Source of the DNA: Boletus sp. NGJ
Lineage: Eukaryota; Basidiomycota; Agaricomycetes; Boletales; Boletaceae
NCBI GenBank assembly: GCA_019096195.1
Contig: JAGTXK010000039.1
Location: forward strand, 124,001-188,000
Length of the DNA: 64,000 nt
Direction of reading: 5' to 3'
Shown: piece by piece, positions 22,549 through 34,740 of the stretch
Numbering within the stretch: position 1 is the first letter of the stretch
How the letters are laid out: each line of letters begins with the position of its first letter
Notes under the pieces: model-generated
What the model saw: the letters and a program-made list of their open reading frames with translations, nothing else
Told to the model about the DNA's origin: nothing
The model's database searches: none
Program-made: the position numbers and the translations under genes

Positions 22549-25226
22549 ATGGCAGGCACACAGCAATTGCCTTCGTGGATGACGCTCTCGACGATAGTCG
22601 TCACCAACTCGAATGGACAACCCATTGCGACAAGTACGACGACGTTGGAGTTGCCATTGACGTACTACGGGCCCAGTGTAAGTCTACTGTCTTTGTGATT
22701 TTCCCTGCACTTTATTTCTTGTGCCCTTGCCATTTCCCTGAGCGAGGGTCAAGTTTAGAGCAGTTCAGGATAATTGAAAAATGCAAATCACGTCGTTGGA
22801 ACGATGACTGATATTTCGCTCTTTATAGATACCCCTTGGAACAAACGGGGCCTGGACCTGGGGCGGTCTCACTCCCCCTCCGTCGTCCGCGTCCACGTCC
22901 ACGTCCACGTCCACGTCTCCACAGTGACACCCACTACGACACCTTCTACGACACCTTCTACGTTTACATCCCCTTCCCCTTCTACTCCTACGTCCACTTT
23001 CACTACGGCCACCGCGTCTACGACACCTTTTCCCACTTCTTCAGCCCTCTCCACAGGCGCAATTATTGGTATCATATTTGGTGCTATCGCGGGCTTCAAT
23101 ATCCTGCTCCTTCTTTTCATTTGTTTTCTTCGCTATCGTGCACGAAGACTTCGCAATCCACACCACCCAACACCAATCTGGACGCACTGGGAAGTCGTCA
23201 GCCCTTCAGCCCCTCCTGACGACGAGAGACCCGCCGGTGTTGGTTCTCCACGGGACAGTGGGGAAGAAGCTGACTCCTTCCTCCGACGGAGTCGGGGCGC
23301 CTCTGGACATGCTAGTGCGACTGTCCGGCCCGTCGCTTCTCTTCCCCCCGGCGCCGCACCTCCGCAGATCGTTGGAAGCACTGGTTCAGGTGATTCAGGA
23401 CATACAAGTTCGTCTGCTGTTACAGATTACGGCGTTTTGCTTCCTGGTGGTGGACCAATTGGTCAAGCGTACCGTGACGATGCCCATTTCCCTGCGCGAC
23501 CAAGCAGCGAGGTTACTGGGTTTATAGTCCCCCCTGGTGAACTACTGAAGATTGACGATGAAGAAGAGCCTTTGAGCCCACCGCGCATGTATGGTGTTCA
23601 ACGACCCAACGATCCGCTGCTTCCTGAAGTGTTTGCACCCCTTCTTCCTCCTCCGCCGCTTGATGTTGACCGTCTGTCCGTCCGTAAACCTTCTTCCCTG
23701 AACGACAAAGAAAAATCTCTCCGTAGTCTATCCTACCCTGTGAGCGACACGGAAGACCCCAAGGTGTACACTGCACGTCGGGTCAAGGTAAAGGAGCTCG
23801 GCCCACGCTCCCCGACTGAGGACATCTCTTCCAATACGCGTGCGGATGACGGCCCTGTTCCCGGACCTAGCGGTTGGAGGAACAGTATAGGACTTGGTTC
23901 GATCTCGAGGCTGAGAAAGAGTTGGTTCGGGGGTTCGTCACGGGATACCTCCAAGTCGTCTGGCGGACGTATACGAGCCGATGACGCGGAAGTCAACCAA
24001 TCGCTCTTGAGCGCGCCGCATGTTCGATCCCGGGTCGGTCTTGGTCTCACTATCGATGGCGAACGCCCCATGTCGTCTGTCAGCGCCAAGAGCGCCATAT
24101 CCGGCAACACAGTATATCACGATGCCCTGTCGCGCCTTGGTACCCCTGTTTCCCTTCCTTCGCGTGCAATAACACCTGCAAACGCGCGTGGTCCAGGTTC
24201 AGCAAACGGGCTCGCTCCTCCTTTGCCAGCGGGAGCACCACCTGCGTATGCCATCAGCGACCCGTATGACTCCGTAGGGAGTCGAGGAAGCTTCCCTTTT
24301 TCTCAAGGAGTAGACATACTCGATCTTCCTGTTCCACAACCTGCATCTCCGTTTGCTGCCTCTGGAGGTACATCTGCGGCAGCAAGGAATGTGGCTACGC
24401 CTCCAGGACTTGGCGACTCACAGGTACGGGCATGGCGCGACTCGCTCTCTGTCATCACTGGATCCTCGAACAACCCAAGTATCACGATCGACGTGCTCGA
24501 CGCTGAACCTCCGATGGCAGGGGAAGGGTGGAGATCGATGGCTGCTTTGCTCGGTACTAGTACGGATGAAGCCGGACCCGATTCAGGCGAGCGACGGGCC
24601 ACAGTTGGTACGGTGAGTTTAGTCTTTAGAGGGACATCTGACTGATTACTGAGCTATGTGCTCGACAGCCTCGGGTAGTCCACCAGCCTCATCCGATGCA
24701 ATCTGACAAGGGTTCACTACATTCGATGCATTCGCCCCTAAGCCCACATTCGCGCTCGTCCGGTTCCGCCCCCATGTCTCATGTCTTTCTTGGTTCCAAC
24801 TCCTCCCGCCCATCTGCCCATTCTCGCGTACAGACTATGAGCTCAGGTTCTGTTCGTTCAGGTTCCCTTTCTTCGTTTGGTCACCGGCAAGGTGGTCCCG
24901 TCTCTCCTTCTGTCTCGGCATTTGGAGGAGCAACTGAATCGGGTCGACTCTCAGCCTTGGGTGAACTCCCGTTACTGGCGTCTGAAGAACTGAACCGTAT
25001 ATCGGTATTGGGACCCATGCCCTCGTTTGCACATTCGACGACAGCACCGACGATTCGGAGTATTGGTGCGACGACCACCTCGGACGATACGGACGTGACG
25101 CGAACGACGACAACGACGTTGACGGCGGGTACGGAGGCGACGTCGTTGAACAAGGACGGTCTGGAGGAAAAAGAGTTGTCAAGATTTCAGTTGGGAGCGT
25201 TCGATTTCGAGAGTGTGAGGATATAA
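22549..25226 (+). CDS. Ser/Thr-rich single-pass membrane protein (wall-sensor-like)
   Basis: Exon 1 (22549-22677) encodes MAGTQQLPSWMTLSTIVVTN and ends LTYYGPS; exon 2 continues IPLGTNGAWTWGG, a segment I associate with a common Agaricomycete membrane-protein family. A Ser/Thr/Pro-rich extracellular stretch (TPTTTPSTTPSTFTSPSPST) precedes one transmembrane helix (GAIIGIIFGAIAGFNILLLLF) with Arg-rich stop-transfer (RYRARRLRNP). A roughly 650-residue cytoplasmic tail rich in Ser, Pro and Gly follows. The last intron is 24613-24668 and the last exon 24669-25226. Exon 2 needs a frame change near the TCCACG microsatellite; a 59-bp intron at 22866-22924 with the weak donor GTCTCA restores it and gives 803 aa, otherwise there is a frameshift. 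No signal peptide is evident. Role as surface sensor is inference from architecture. Confidence 0.7.
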
Positions 25227-25929
25227 GGGATGATTTTCTTCACCTTTCTTTTTTTTTTTTTGGCATGCGAACGTTTTTGTACGCGTTCGTACTTTGCTTG
25301 CGTTACCCCCGTTCCATCACTATAACTGCGATACATCTCCCTCCCCCCCTTTTTTTTTCATTTGTGTTTCACTCATGACTTGCTCTTATGACTGACGATG
25401 CGACGATGCGATACCTCGTTCCTCTACCCTACGCTTTATGCTGATGATCATTGCTTGTGACCTATTTGTGTGTGCGGATCGCTCATGTCCGTGACTGGGT
25501 GATGTACACCGTACGATGAACGGTGTTTGTCGGTGCAGAAAAGGTCGAACGAGGCATGTCAACGTATGACCTCTAGCTCAAGTCCGAAGCAGTCTCTTTG
25601 GTTGATGCACCGAACGTGACGATGGAGAGTTTGCACTCTGTAAGGAGACAGTAAGAATTATTCGAGGCGCTCATGAGTTGCAAAACGTCCCCCCGAGGTC
25701 AAAACGTTTCTTTTTTCCCCAAATGATGCATCGCTAGAATGCGACCTCCTCCAGATTGTTGACGGCTTAAAAAATGATGCTCTAGTATTGATTTTGGACA
25801 TCCTGAATCGGTTAGTCGATTGGGTACTCCAGGAGGATAAGGTGGCCGGAGGGAATTGGGTTCACATCGCGGAAGAACGTCTAGAGGATCAAACGTCGGA
25901 CAGCAGTCGAAACGCTCACAAACGGGTAT
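25227..25929. other. Intergenic, 3' flank of membrane-protein gene
   Basis: About 700 bp with T-rich runs (25242-25262, 25346-25359) just after the stop, fitting a 3' UTR. The last part (from about 25820) is related to 30925-31080, the matching flank of the second carboxylesterase copy, and so belongs to the 5-kb duplication. Confidence 0.5.
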
Positions 25930-28266
25930 CTACTTATAGGGCCGTAGATACGATCTGATCGTCATTCCGAGTCGACATGCCACTCGGTCACTGTGCCGTC
26001 GTAGCCGTCGCCGTCGCCCAAAATCTGTAAAGGCGTAGAAACGAGTGTCACGATGCGTCATCGTGGATTGCGACAACCAACACACGTACGCGCATCGTTC
26101 AAGCAACTTTGGATCGGTTTGGATGGGCACGACCGTCGGTTCGCCGGCCTCTGTACGATTAAATAGCATTTCCGTCTCCTCGATGTAGTATTCGTTCCAG
26201 TCGGGCGTGATGTTCGTGGGATCGAATATGATGTTGACGTCGTAGTACTTGACGAGAGACATGAAAGGTTGAGAGAAGGCCGTGATGAATTGAGTATTGT
26301 TGTAGGGAGGAAGAGAGCTTGGGCTAACATGGACCGCTGGTTGAGAATGCGCTGGGAAGGAGAGAGGCGGGGCATACCTGGCGAAATAGTACGCGACATC
26401 TTGAACGTGGTATGCGGGTGGTATGGCAAAGAGGCCCTGAGACAGTTCCGTCAACTCCACGGCGATGCGTGTGCAGACTGGACTAACCTTCCAGGAACGA
26501 CCAGCGAATGCCTGGAGCAAATAGTAGGTCGGACACACAAGAATAGTTACAACGAAAAATTTAAATCAGAGATCGAGTTGAACGAGTTTCTTCCGAACTT
26601 GAAGCTGTTGTTTGACTCACAATCCCCCATCACTGCGTTGGCCTGGTCGAGTGCATTCCCGTAGTCTTTATAGACCTTTGCGACTGCTTGGACTTGCACA
26701 AACGTCATGTCAGGGAAAAGCTGAGAGATGTAATCCGTGATCGTCAGCGATGAATGTGTCGTCGACCATGGGAACGAAGACGAATGTGCCATAGAAACCA
26801 GAGCCGGCGACATCGTAGTTTAGTTTACCGTCTGGAGAGTCTCTGCTTTCACGGATTGCAAGCATGTGAACGTGTCAGCGTTCGATGTACATCTGTACAC
26901 AACGCGTTACTACGCGGTAGGGGGTATACATTAGTGGGCTGATATCTTACCCGATCATAGCAGCAATTTCGTCGTACACCAACTAGTCTCGATCAGTTCG
27001 CTAGGCCCTCTGTCAGACGAAAACGCAGGTACCTACCTGAGGAACCCGATCGTTGTAGTAATACTGAGAAGGTAAAAACGTGGAACTTGTGATCGCAGCA
27101 TTGAAAAGCGGTGGTTGAGTGTTACCCCCGTTAGCGACGATATGCTGCAGAACCGACCCGGCACCTGCTGATTCGCCTCATATCGTCACATGACCATCGT
27201 CACCACCAAACAACCCGATCGGATAGTAAGATGGACTCATAAGTGCGTGGCATCGACACCCATGACGAGCCATACATGGTTTTGTACCCACTGCAGTGCA
27301 AAGGTCTGGTCGACTGGTGATGCCACATACTGTCAATGAGGAATTAGGATGAAGGCAATAAAATTTGCCCACGGAGGCCAGCGTTCAGTGCACCCTAAGC
27401 TTTGATCTCGTTGCCAGAGAGAAAACCTAACGGAAAGATCAGACGTTTGATGAGACAACGCTACGATCCGAGTCAGGGGGCGTACCGAATGCACCCAGAC
27501 GGTATTGAATGACGACAACGACCATGGTGTTCAGGGAATCAGCAAGAAGGTCGGCGCCATTGTACTCGGCCGCGTATCCAGCTTCGTAACTACATTTCGG
27601 GATCAGATACGCGTGTAGGGACATGCGCATCAAATGCGTACCCTCCTCCGTGAATCCATACCAACACAGGGAGCCCACCAATAGTGAGTGGCTCTGTGGG
27701 CATTGCTCCGGGAACGAAGACACTACGGTGGCAGGATTAATGTTATGCTTTATCCGCAGCTATGTTGTAATGTCATACTCACTTGAGGAACAGGCAATCC
27801 TCCGAAGAAGCTGGAATCGTACTCTGTCGTTTGTTGTATCCGTACGGCGAGACTAGCGCCGTCATGTTTTCACCGAATCCTGTTTGATAACACATGTTAG
27901 GGTCCTGCGTCGCGGGTTGTACACCAGACTCGTCGACCGGTGGCTGAGGTGCTTGAAACCTCAAGTTTCCTGAATGGAAATTATATGGATCAATATGGCC
28001 ACAACGACGGGCACCATCGAAGAGAGCTCCATAATACACTCACCAACAGGTAGCGCAGCATAGCGAACACTCAAAAAACCAGTGATATTCGTCTGTGCGT
28101 CGAAGTATCCTTGGTATTGTGCATAACCAAGATCCACAATTGGCGCAGTTACGTTGCTGTTTGTGGCCATCGCAGTACTCGTATGCGAGGTCGAAGAGAT
28201 CAACCATAATGCAAATCCAGGCAAGGCCACGAACCATCCTGACGAAACTTGGGCAAGTAAGATCAA
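25930..28266 (-). pseudogene. Type-B carboxylesterase, copy 1, disabled
   Basis: This copy matches the esterase at 31176-33465 along its length. Recognisable parts: N-terminal VTAPIVDLGYAQYQGYFDAQTN, LRFQAPQPP, SEDCLFL, the nucleophile region G-E-S-A-G-A-G with QHIVANGG, and the catalytic-His region FAIPPAYHVQDV. Damage: a 1-bp insertion after the ninth codon relative to copy 2 (about 28213), a TGA directly before GESAGAG (about 27178-27180) where copy 2 has TGG, and a deletion of about 170 bp near 26740 that removes the NQNEG segment with the catalytic Glu. An alternative ATG at 28266 would bypass the first lesion and supply a hydrophobic leader, but not the others. Confidence 0.85.
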
Positions 28267-28293
28267 CTCACACCAGTAGGGATAACATCCCGG

Positions 28294-28300
28294 TTTTATA
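28294..28300 (-). promoter_or_regulatory. TATA box of carboxylesterase copy 1
   Basis: TATAAAA reads on the minus strand, 34 bp before the ATG at 28266 and 60 bp before the one at 28240 that matches copy 2. Confidence 0.45.
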
Positions 28301-29022
28301 CCTCAACGATGGTGGCCGCGTGACCTGACCATAACATGATATCTGTGATATCTGCGGTACCATCCATTTCCGTTGATCAGATGCACAGGACCAACTACAC
28401 ACTGGCACCTCCGAAGGATATTGTTTCGGGATCCTGTGTCATAAGGGCCCTACGAGCCTGCCGAGTCGGAGCATGTAAGGAGACAGATACGTCTCCAAAG
28501 GTGCCAATAGAACCTCTCTTGAAGCTCTTGCAGCAACTCTGTGTGGGTGGATCGGCGAAAAATGACTGCTTGCGGAGTCCCGAGCGCCGGAGTCCGAGAA
28601 TATGGAGTGGCGGGACACCTGGTGACCGCTGACCGTGATGAAAGACAGTGATCATATGATCTATGGTGCGTATACTCACAGTGATGGTTCAACCGACACG
28701 CCTAAATTTATTCGAATAATGTAAATTCATTCGCACACATTCGTGACCCATTGTTACTTTTCTTGACGAGTACCGGTCGAAGATATGACTTTCATCGAGA
28801 AGAGCGTTGGATAGGATAGGATAGGTTGGATGTCAAGTCCGAGTCGTCGAAGGCAGTGTCCTCTCAACTCAGTGATCGTGACCATCATGTTATATAAGCC
28901 AACTGCAGGCTGTGTCCTAGTAAAGGCCTACCCTTTTACTAGCACAATGCAGTTACTATCGTCTCCGAGAGCTTACAACCCCCCTTCTCATCTGACTTTC
29001 TCTTAGTATACGCATACCAAAC
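28301..29022. other. Divergent intergenic region, unit 1
   Basis: About 720 bp between the divergent esterase and DUF6533 genes. It includes GGATAGGATAGG (28808-28820). No gene is supported. Confidence 0.4.
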
Positions 29023-30805
29023 CCATGGCTTCCTCTCCGCAGTTCGTCATGGACTCGTTAAGCCCTCAGCAGGATGACACTTTGACCCGTACGCCCGTGT
29101 CCACATGAGATCAATCAGTCTCACAGAAGAAGCCACAGTTGCGATCATCACTTCCATCGTATATGATTACAGTAAAACCTTCCGTATGCGTTTATCCGGA
29201 AGGCTAAACTTAGTGTTGCCAGTCCTCACTTTTCCAAGAGAGGTATCATGTCTCATTTATGTTTAAGCCTCACACGGACTAACGACCTGGGTAGATAGAC
29301 TACATTTGGGTTCGCAGACAATGTTTTTTTTCAAAGCAGGTGACATATTTCTGATATGACCAGAACAAACCTTGGACCTTGGTATCAACGCTCTACATTC
29401 TCGTGCGTATCTGACTACCCGGGGCCTTTTGTGGCGACAACACTGTACTAAACCAACTATTACCACAGGTTCGTTATCTCGGTCTCTGCTCCTTCATGTG
29501 TGTTCATAGACATTACCAGCTATGTATCGAATACTAACCCTTGATCGGTTCATCAGGGTCCTCGCCTTTTGTATGTTCAGGATTGAAAGCTTGCAGTAGG
29601 TTGAACTGACTGATCCGCATCGAAAGGGGGGAGTTCATTTATGCCCGGTCCTGCAAATGCGAGTTTTCAGTTGCATCACTAGTGGCTGACTCAACAATGC
29701 TGACCTACAGGTGTGAGTGCCCGTTATTTATTCTTCGTCGGAAACCTTGGACAGTCGATCCGAATCAAAAAGGTGTAAGTATCCCCCCGACCCTATCTGT
29801 GTCTGCTCCATTCAGGTATACTTTCAAGGTGCAGTATTTCAAATCATCTCTCTATGGGCAACCTTTGGGTTTCAGTGCGCAGTCAATTGTGAGTTGCCAT
29901 GTAATATATACCTGAACACAAAGAAGTGGCGGCTTCATGCTGATTGCAGTGATGATGATCCTACGTGTGTGGGCAATGTACAATCGATCAAAGATAATTC
30001 TTGGCACTCTCCTCACTCTCTATGTCATGGAAATTATTCTCTCGACCATTAGTTTCATCATTTATAGCAACCCACGGAATTTCTCAGGTAGGTAGAAGCC
30101 AGTCTCTATAACCATATAAGCTGTGCTGGGTAGACGACCTCACTCACTGATCCCCACAGTGACCACCACTCAACTCCTGGATCTCTCCTTTTGCACGATA
30201 CAACTTTACTCTCTCACTTGGGATAAGGTTTCCGAGATCACTCCACTCGTTCCCGCTGTGGTGATGTGCATGCTCGTGATCATCCAATTTACAAGGGAGT
30301 CGCTCGAGATGTACAAAGTTACAAAACAGTGGCGACTCAACCAATTCATGAACATGCTTGTTATGGAAGGCGTCCTCTACTTCTTCATGTATGTCCTCAT
30401 CTTATCCTTCCTCGCCTCTCCATCCCACCCGTTCCATCTAATACCCCAAGACAAATGGAGCTGACGGTGACGTTCCATGACAGTGTCCTAATGTTTAACC
30501 TCGTGAATATACTGTACGCCTGGGGGAGCTTTTCGATAGCGGGATGGCAAACTATACCTATAACCGTCATGGAAGCTATTCCTATGGCCACGCTAACGCC
30601 CCGATTTATCCTGGGCCTGCGGGAGTTGTATGCGCACAATGTGCAGAAAAGAAGTGGGAGTGGGATCGACTCGGGGTTCGGCTTATCAGTACTATCTCAG
30701 TCTGGCCATGGCGCGAGCAGATCTGTAATCGTGTTTGCGGACGCCGAGCAGAAGGAGGGGATAGAGCATGGCGAGGTGATACCCGTGGAACAGGGGACAG
30801 TATGA
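29023..30805 (+). CDS. DUF6533-type seven-helix membrane protein, copy 1
   Basis: The start is probably MASSPQFVMDSLSPQQ at 29023. The first exons could not be delimited with certainty; fragments such as AIITSIVYDY (about 29145) and KPWTLVSTLYILVR (about 29368) match the N-terminal DUF6533 block of this large Agaricomycete family. The later exons are clear: one ending at 30087 (RVWAMYNRSKIILGTLLTLY then IILSTISFIIYSNPRNF), one at 30160-30388 (QLLDLSFCTI, LVPAVVMCMLVIIQFTRESL, MNMLVMEGVLYFF) and one at 30484-30805 (FNLVNILYAWGSF, LTPRFILGLRELYA, then a hydrophilic tail). Topology resembles a GPCR, but the family has no known ligand and is not the STE3 pheromone-receptor family. An apparent stop within the N-terminal fragments leaves open that this copy is also damaged. 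Confidence 0.7.
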
Positions 30806-31175
30806 CTTTATTTACAAAGTACATGGGACGGTTCACGCCAATGCACGGTTGGCTTGCAAGGATTTACTTTTATCCTCTATCCAAGGTCGAGCGTCTTGGT
30901 TCGTTTGAGACTCTAACTTGAAGTGGATAGAGGGAGGAGGGAATTAGGTTCACACTTCTCGTGAGATTCAAACTCGGGGAAATGTCCAGAGGATCAAAAC
31001 ACGATGTTGCAAATGAAACGCTCATAAACAAGCCTGTAGCCTATGAACGATGGATACGATCGTTATTCCGAGTCAAGTCCTTTCAGTCCGTCACTGAGCC
31101 GTCGTTGCCGACACATTCACCCAGAACCTGTAAAGCACGGACAATACGCGGACGTAATATCAGCAACATTGGCAC
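30806..31175. other. Junction between the two duplicated units
   Basis: Unit 1 ends and unit 2 begins here. The sequence from about 30925 resembles 25820 onward (the esterase 3' flank of unit 1). No gene is seen. Confidence 0.45.
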
Positions 31176-33465
31176 TATCCATTGTGACAATGGAAGACGT
31201 ACCCGCATCGCTCAAGCAACTTCGAATCGGTGTGGATGGGCACGACCAGCGGTTCGCCGGCCTCCGTACGATTGAATAACATTTCCGTCTTTTCGATATA
31301 GTATTTGTTCCAGTCCGGCGTGATGTTCGTAGGATCGAATTTGATGTTGACGTCGTAGTACTTGGCGAGGGACATGAAAGATTGGGAGAAGGCCGTGATA
31401 AATTGGGTATTGTTGTAGGAAGAAGTGCCTACTAGATAGCTATAGACCGCTGGTTGAGAATGACTGCGTTTGGAAGGAGAGGTTGGTGCATACCTGTTGA
31501 AGTAGTATACGAGATCCTGAGCGTGGTATCCGGGTGGGATGGCAAAGCGGCCCTGAGACAATTCCATCAAATCCACAGTAATGCTTGTACAGCCTGGAAG
31601 ACTAACCTTCCAGGAACGACCAGCGAATGCCTGGAGCAAATAGTAGGTCGGACACACAAAGATGGCTACAACGAAAAGAGATCGAGTTGATCGCGTTTCT
31701 TCCAAACTCGAAGCCGCTTGACTCACAATCCCCCATTACCCTGATAGCCTGGTCGATTGTAGTCCCGTAGGCTTCATAGACCTTTGCGGCTGCTTGGACT
31801 TGTAATAAAGTCATGTCAGGGAAAAGCTGAGAGATGTAATCTGTGGTCGTCAACGTCTCGTTCACATCAATGAAGATGTTTCCCTCGTTCTGGTTGGTCA
31901 CAGCGAGCAGCACTCGCTTCAGGGACATCAGCTGGAGAATGATGTAGCGAAGGTGGTCACGTACTCCGTTCACCTGACCCTTCGCGAGAGTGACAGTTGG
32001 ACGCTCGAGAATGAATGTGCCATCGACCACGGGAACGAAGACGAATGTGCCATAGAAACCAGAGTCAACGAGAGCATCGTTTGCAGTCTGAAGAGTCTCT
32101 GCTGCCACGGATTGCAAGCATGTGAACGTGTCGGTGCTCGATGCACACCTGCACAAAACGCGTCACTGCGCGTTAAGAGGTATGCAGTAGGCGAGACGAT
32201 CTCTTACCCGGTCCTAGAAACAGTTTCGTTATACAATAGCTAGTCTCTATCAGTCTGCAGGCTCTTCGTCAAACGAAGAGGGATATGTGACAACACACCT
32301 GAGGAAACCGATCGTTGTAGTAATACTGAGACGGCAGAAATGTCGAACTCGTGATCGCAGCATTGAAGAGGGGCGGTTGAGTGTTACCCCCGTTGGCGAC
32401 GATATGCTGCAGAACCGACCCGGCACCTGCCGATTCGCCCCATATCGTCACACGACAATTGTCACCACCAAACGACCCGATCTAAGGTAACATGGAATAA
32501 GTATGCATGGGATGGATACCAATGACGAGCCGTACATGATTCTGCACCCACTGCAGTGCAAAGGTCTGGTCAACTGGTGGTGCCAGATACTGTTAATGAG
32601 AACTAGGATCAAGACAAGAAAATATGCTCACGGAGGCCAGCGTTCAGTGCACCCTGAGCCTTGACCTCGTTGCTAGAGAGGAAACCTAACGTAAAAATCA
32701 GAGGATTGATGCTAGCCTCTGCGCCAGACGCATACCGAATGCACCCAAACGGTATTGAATGATGACGACGATCACGGTGTTCAGGGAATCGGCGACGAGA
32801 TCGGCGCCATTGTACTCGGCAGCGTATCCAGCCTCGTAACTACATTTCGAGATGAGATACGCATGTAGGGACATGCGCATCAAATGCGTACCCTCCTCCG
32901 TGAATCCATACCAACACAGGGAGCCCGCCCATAGTGACTGGCCCTGTGGGAATCGTTCCGGGAACGAGGACGCTACGGTGTGCAGGATAAAGTTTCTCTT
33001 CGTCATGTTAGACTATCATACTCACTTTAGGAACAGGCAATCCTCCGAAGCAGCCACTGTCGTGCTCTGTCGTTTGTTGTGTCCGTACGGTGAGACTGGC
33101 GACGTCATGCTTACACCATTTGTCGCTTGATAACACATGTTAGGGTTCTGCGTCGCGGGTTGTACACCAGACTCGTGGACCGGTGGCTGAGGTGCTTGAA
33201 ACCTCAGGTTTCCTAAGTGGAAATTGGATAGATTAGCCACAATTGAAGAGAATTCTATGTTAGACTCGCCGATAGGTGGAGCAGCATAGCGAACGCTCAA
33301 GAAACTCGTAATGTTCGTCTGCGCGTCGAAGTATCCTTCATATTGTGCATAACCAAGATCCACGATTGGCGCAGTCACGTTGATGTTTACGGCCGTGGCG
33401 GTGCTCACTGCAAGGGAGGTCGAACAGACCAACCATAACGCAATCCTAGCAAGGTCATGAACCAT
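31176..33465 (-). CDS. Type-B carboxylesterase/lipase, copy 2, secreted
   Basis: The ATG at 33465 gives MVHDLARIALWLVCSTSLAV, a plausible signal peptide. The gene is split by many short introns. Family (COesterase, alpha/beta-hydrolase) motifs: VRYAAPPIGE joined to NLRFQAPQPP (intron about 33283-33232), SEDCLFL, the oxyanion loop HGGGYEAGYAAEYNGAD (formed across an intron), the nucleophilic elbow GESAGAGS (about 32430), the catalytic-Glu region NQNEGNIFID (about 31890) and the catalytic His in IPPGYHAQDL (about 31530). All three catalytic residues are present and I saw no in-frame lesion in the exons checked, so this is likely the working copy. It would hydrolyse ester bonds of an unknown extracellular substrate. 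It is about 85% identical in DNA to copy 1 in the stretch compared by eye. Confidence 0.8.
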
Positions 33466-34740
33466 CCTGACGATACTTGGGCGAGCACGATCGGTTTACA
33501 TCAACACGGATGTTCCCATTTTTACCCGAACGAAATGTCAAGTTCCGATAACGGCCGCGGACTCGGATTAAGGACATTCAGCACTGTCCGACTGGTGCTC
33601 TAGTACCTGCGGATATTTGTCTTGATGACTGGGGCGTGTCTGCTCTCGTGTTCACGCACACACTGGGAGCCGGTATGTTTTTATCTTCGATTTTTTCACG
33701 CCGCTTGGTGGGTGCGTTCAGATCACCCCGAGGTATGTCCTTGGTGGGTCACACTTCATGCACGACGGAGCCGATTATGCCTTTCCGTGTATGAGTCAGC
33801 GAGGTGGCTCAGCTTCTTTCTATTCGCCACAGCTAAGCCAAGAGCATCGTGAATTACCGCGCTTGATGGAACATCGGCGTCGTCGTCGGCATCAACAGTG
33901 ACATAGTCTGACTCGGTGTCACCGTGACGACAGATATCCTCCACTGAGTCAAGCTTGTTGAGTCCATGGACAATACCCATTCGATCTTTGATCTCTTGGG
34001 TGCGAAGGTAATCAATGAGAGCCGTCTGTGCTTGTCTACTTGTAAGACACTCTGCAGATAAATCCCATCCCTTGACCTGGCAGTGAGCCCAAAACTGTAA
34101 AGAATGATTAAACTAGTGTAAGAAACAGAAAAAGCGACAAACCTTTTTTATAAAATAATATTTGTGCAATTTGACCGTCATACTTTTTGACTAGTTCACG
34201 CCCGAACGGTCCAGTCATGATCTAACCCCCATAACGCCAGTTCCGGTCACTGGGTTGCTAACGCATAACAGGGTCGCATCCATACAGACGGCTACAGTAC
34301 AGCCTAGGAGCCTCCGTGCTCCTCCATCCCTTCGTTTTTCGCTCCCACCCTCCATGACCTGCTCGGTACCCAACCCTCCCTCGCAGCTCGCTCTCTCGGA
34401 CTCAGGACAGTGCTTCAGCCTACCGAAAACCCCTGCGGGCTTTTGCCCATACACCCTCCTTACATCCACTTAGTACTACTCCGTGTATCGTATTGATTCT
34501 TCCTTCCGCTTACCATAGCGATTCGACATCCACGGATGTATGCCTTCATCACGCCCATACAAGTTGCATTACGATACCTTCGGGGAGACACCGCCGCTGT
34601 GACCACAGGACAAACGGATCTTGGTGTCCACCCTCTTCATTCTCTGAATCGTGTGGATTGAATTCTCCAAAGCCTTTCATTATGATCATACCGTACTACT
34701 AAGCTAATCATCATCATAGGTTCAGTCTCTCGGTCTCTAC
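33466..34740. other. Divergent intergenic region, unit 2
   Basis: About 1.27 kb. It is longer than the matching region of unit 1 because of extra sequence at about 33620-34200, part of which looks coding-like on the minus strand (see the fragment at 33756-34110). No regulatory signal could be assigned. Confidence 0.4.
33756..34110 (-). pseudogene. Coding-like fragment of unknown origin
   Basis: On the minus strand, after a splice-acceptor-like TTACAG, an open frame reads FWAHCQVKGWDLSAECLTSR, then LIDYLRTQEIKDRMGIVHGL and an acidic stretch (DSDYVT-VDADDDADV type), ending near 33756. It has no counterpart in unit 1, so it was probably inserted. I do not recognise a family; it could be a piece of a transposon protein or of a dispersed multigene family. 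Confidence 0.35.

Noticed and set aside
22890-22920. CRISPR-like or regulatory repeat array
   Set aside because: It is a simple TCCACG microsatellite within a coding exon or intron, with no spacers.
29023-30805. Possible STE3 pheromone receptor next to the pheromone genes
   Set aside because: The helix sequences (RVWAMYNRSKIILG, LDLSFCTI, FTRESLEMYK, LTPRFILGLRELYA) fit the DUF6533 family, not STE3, and the gene lies 15 kb away inside an unrelated duplication.
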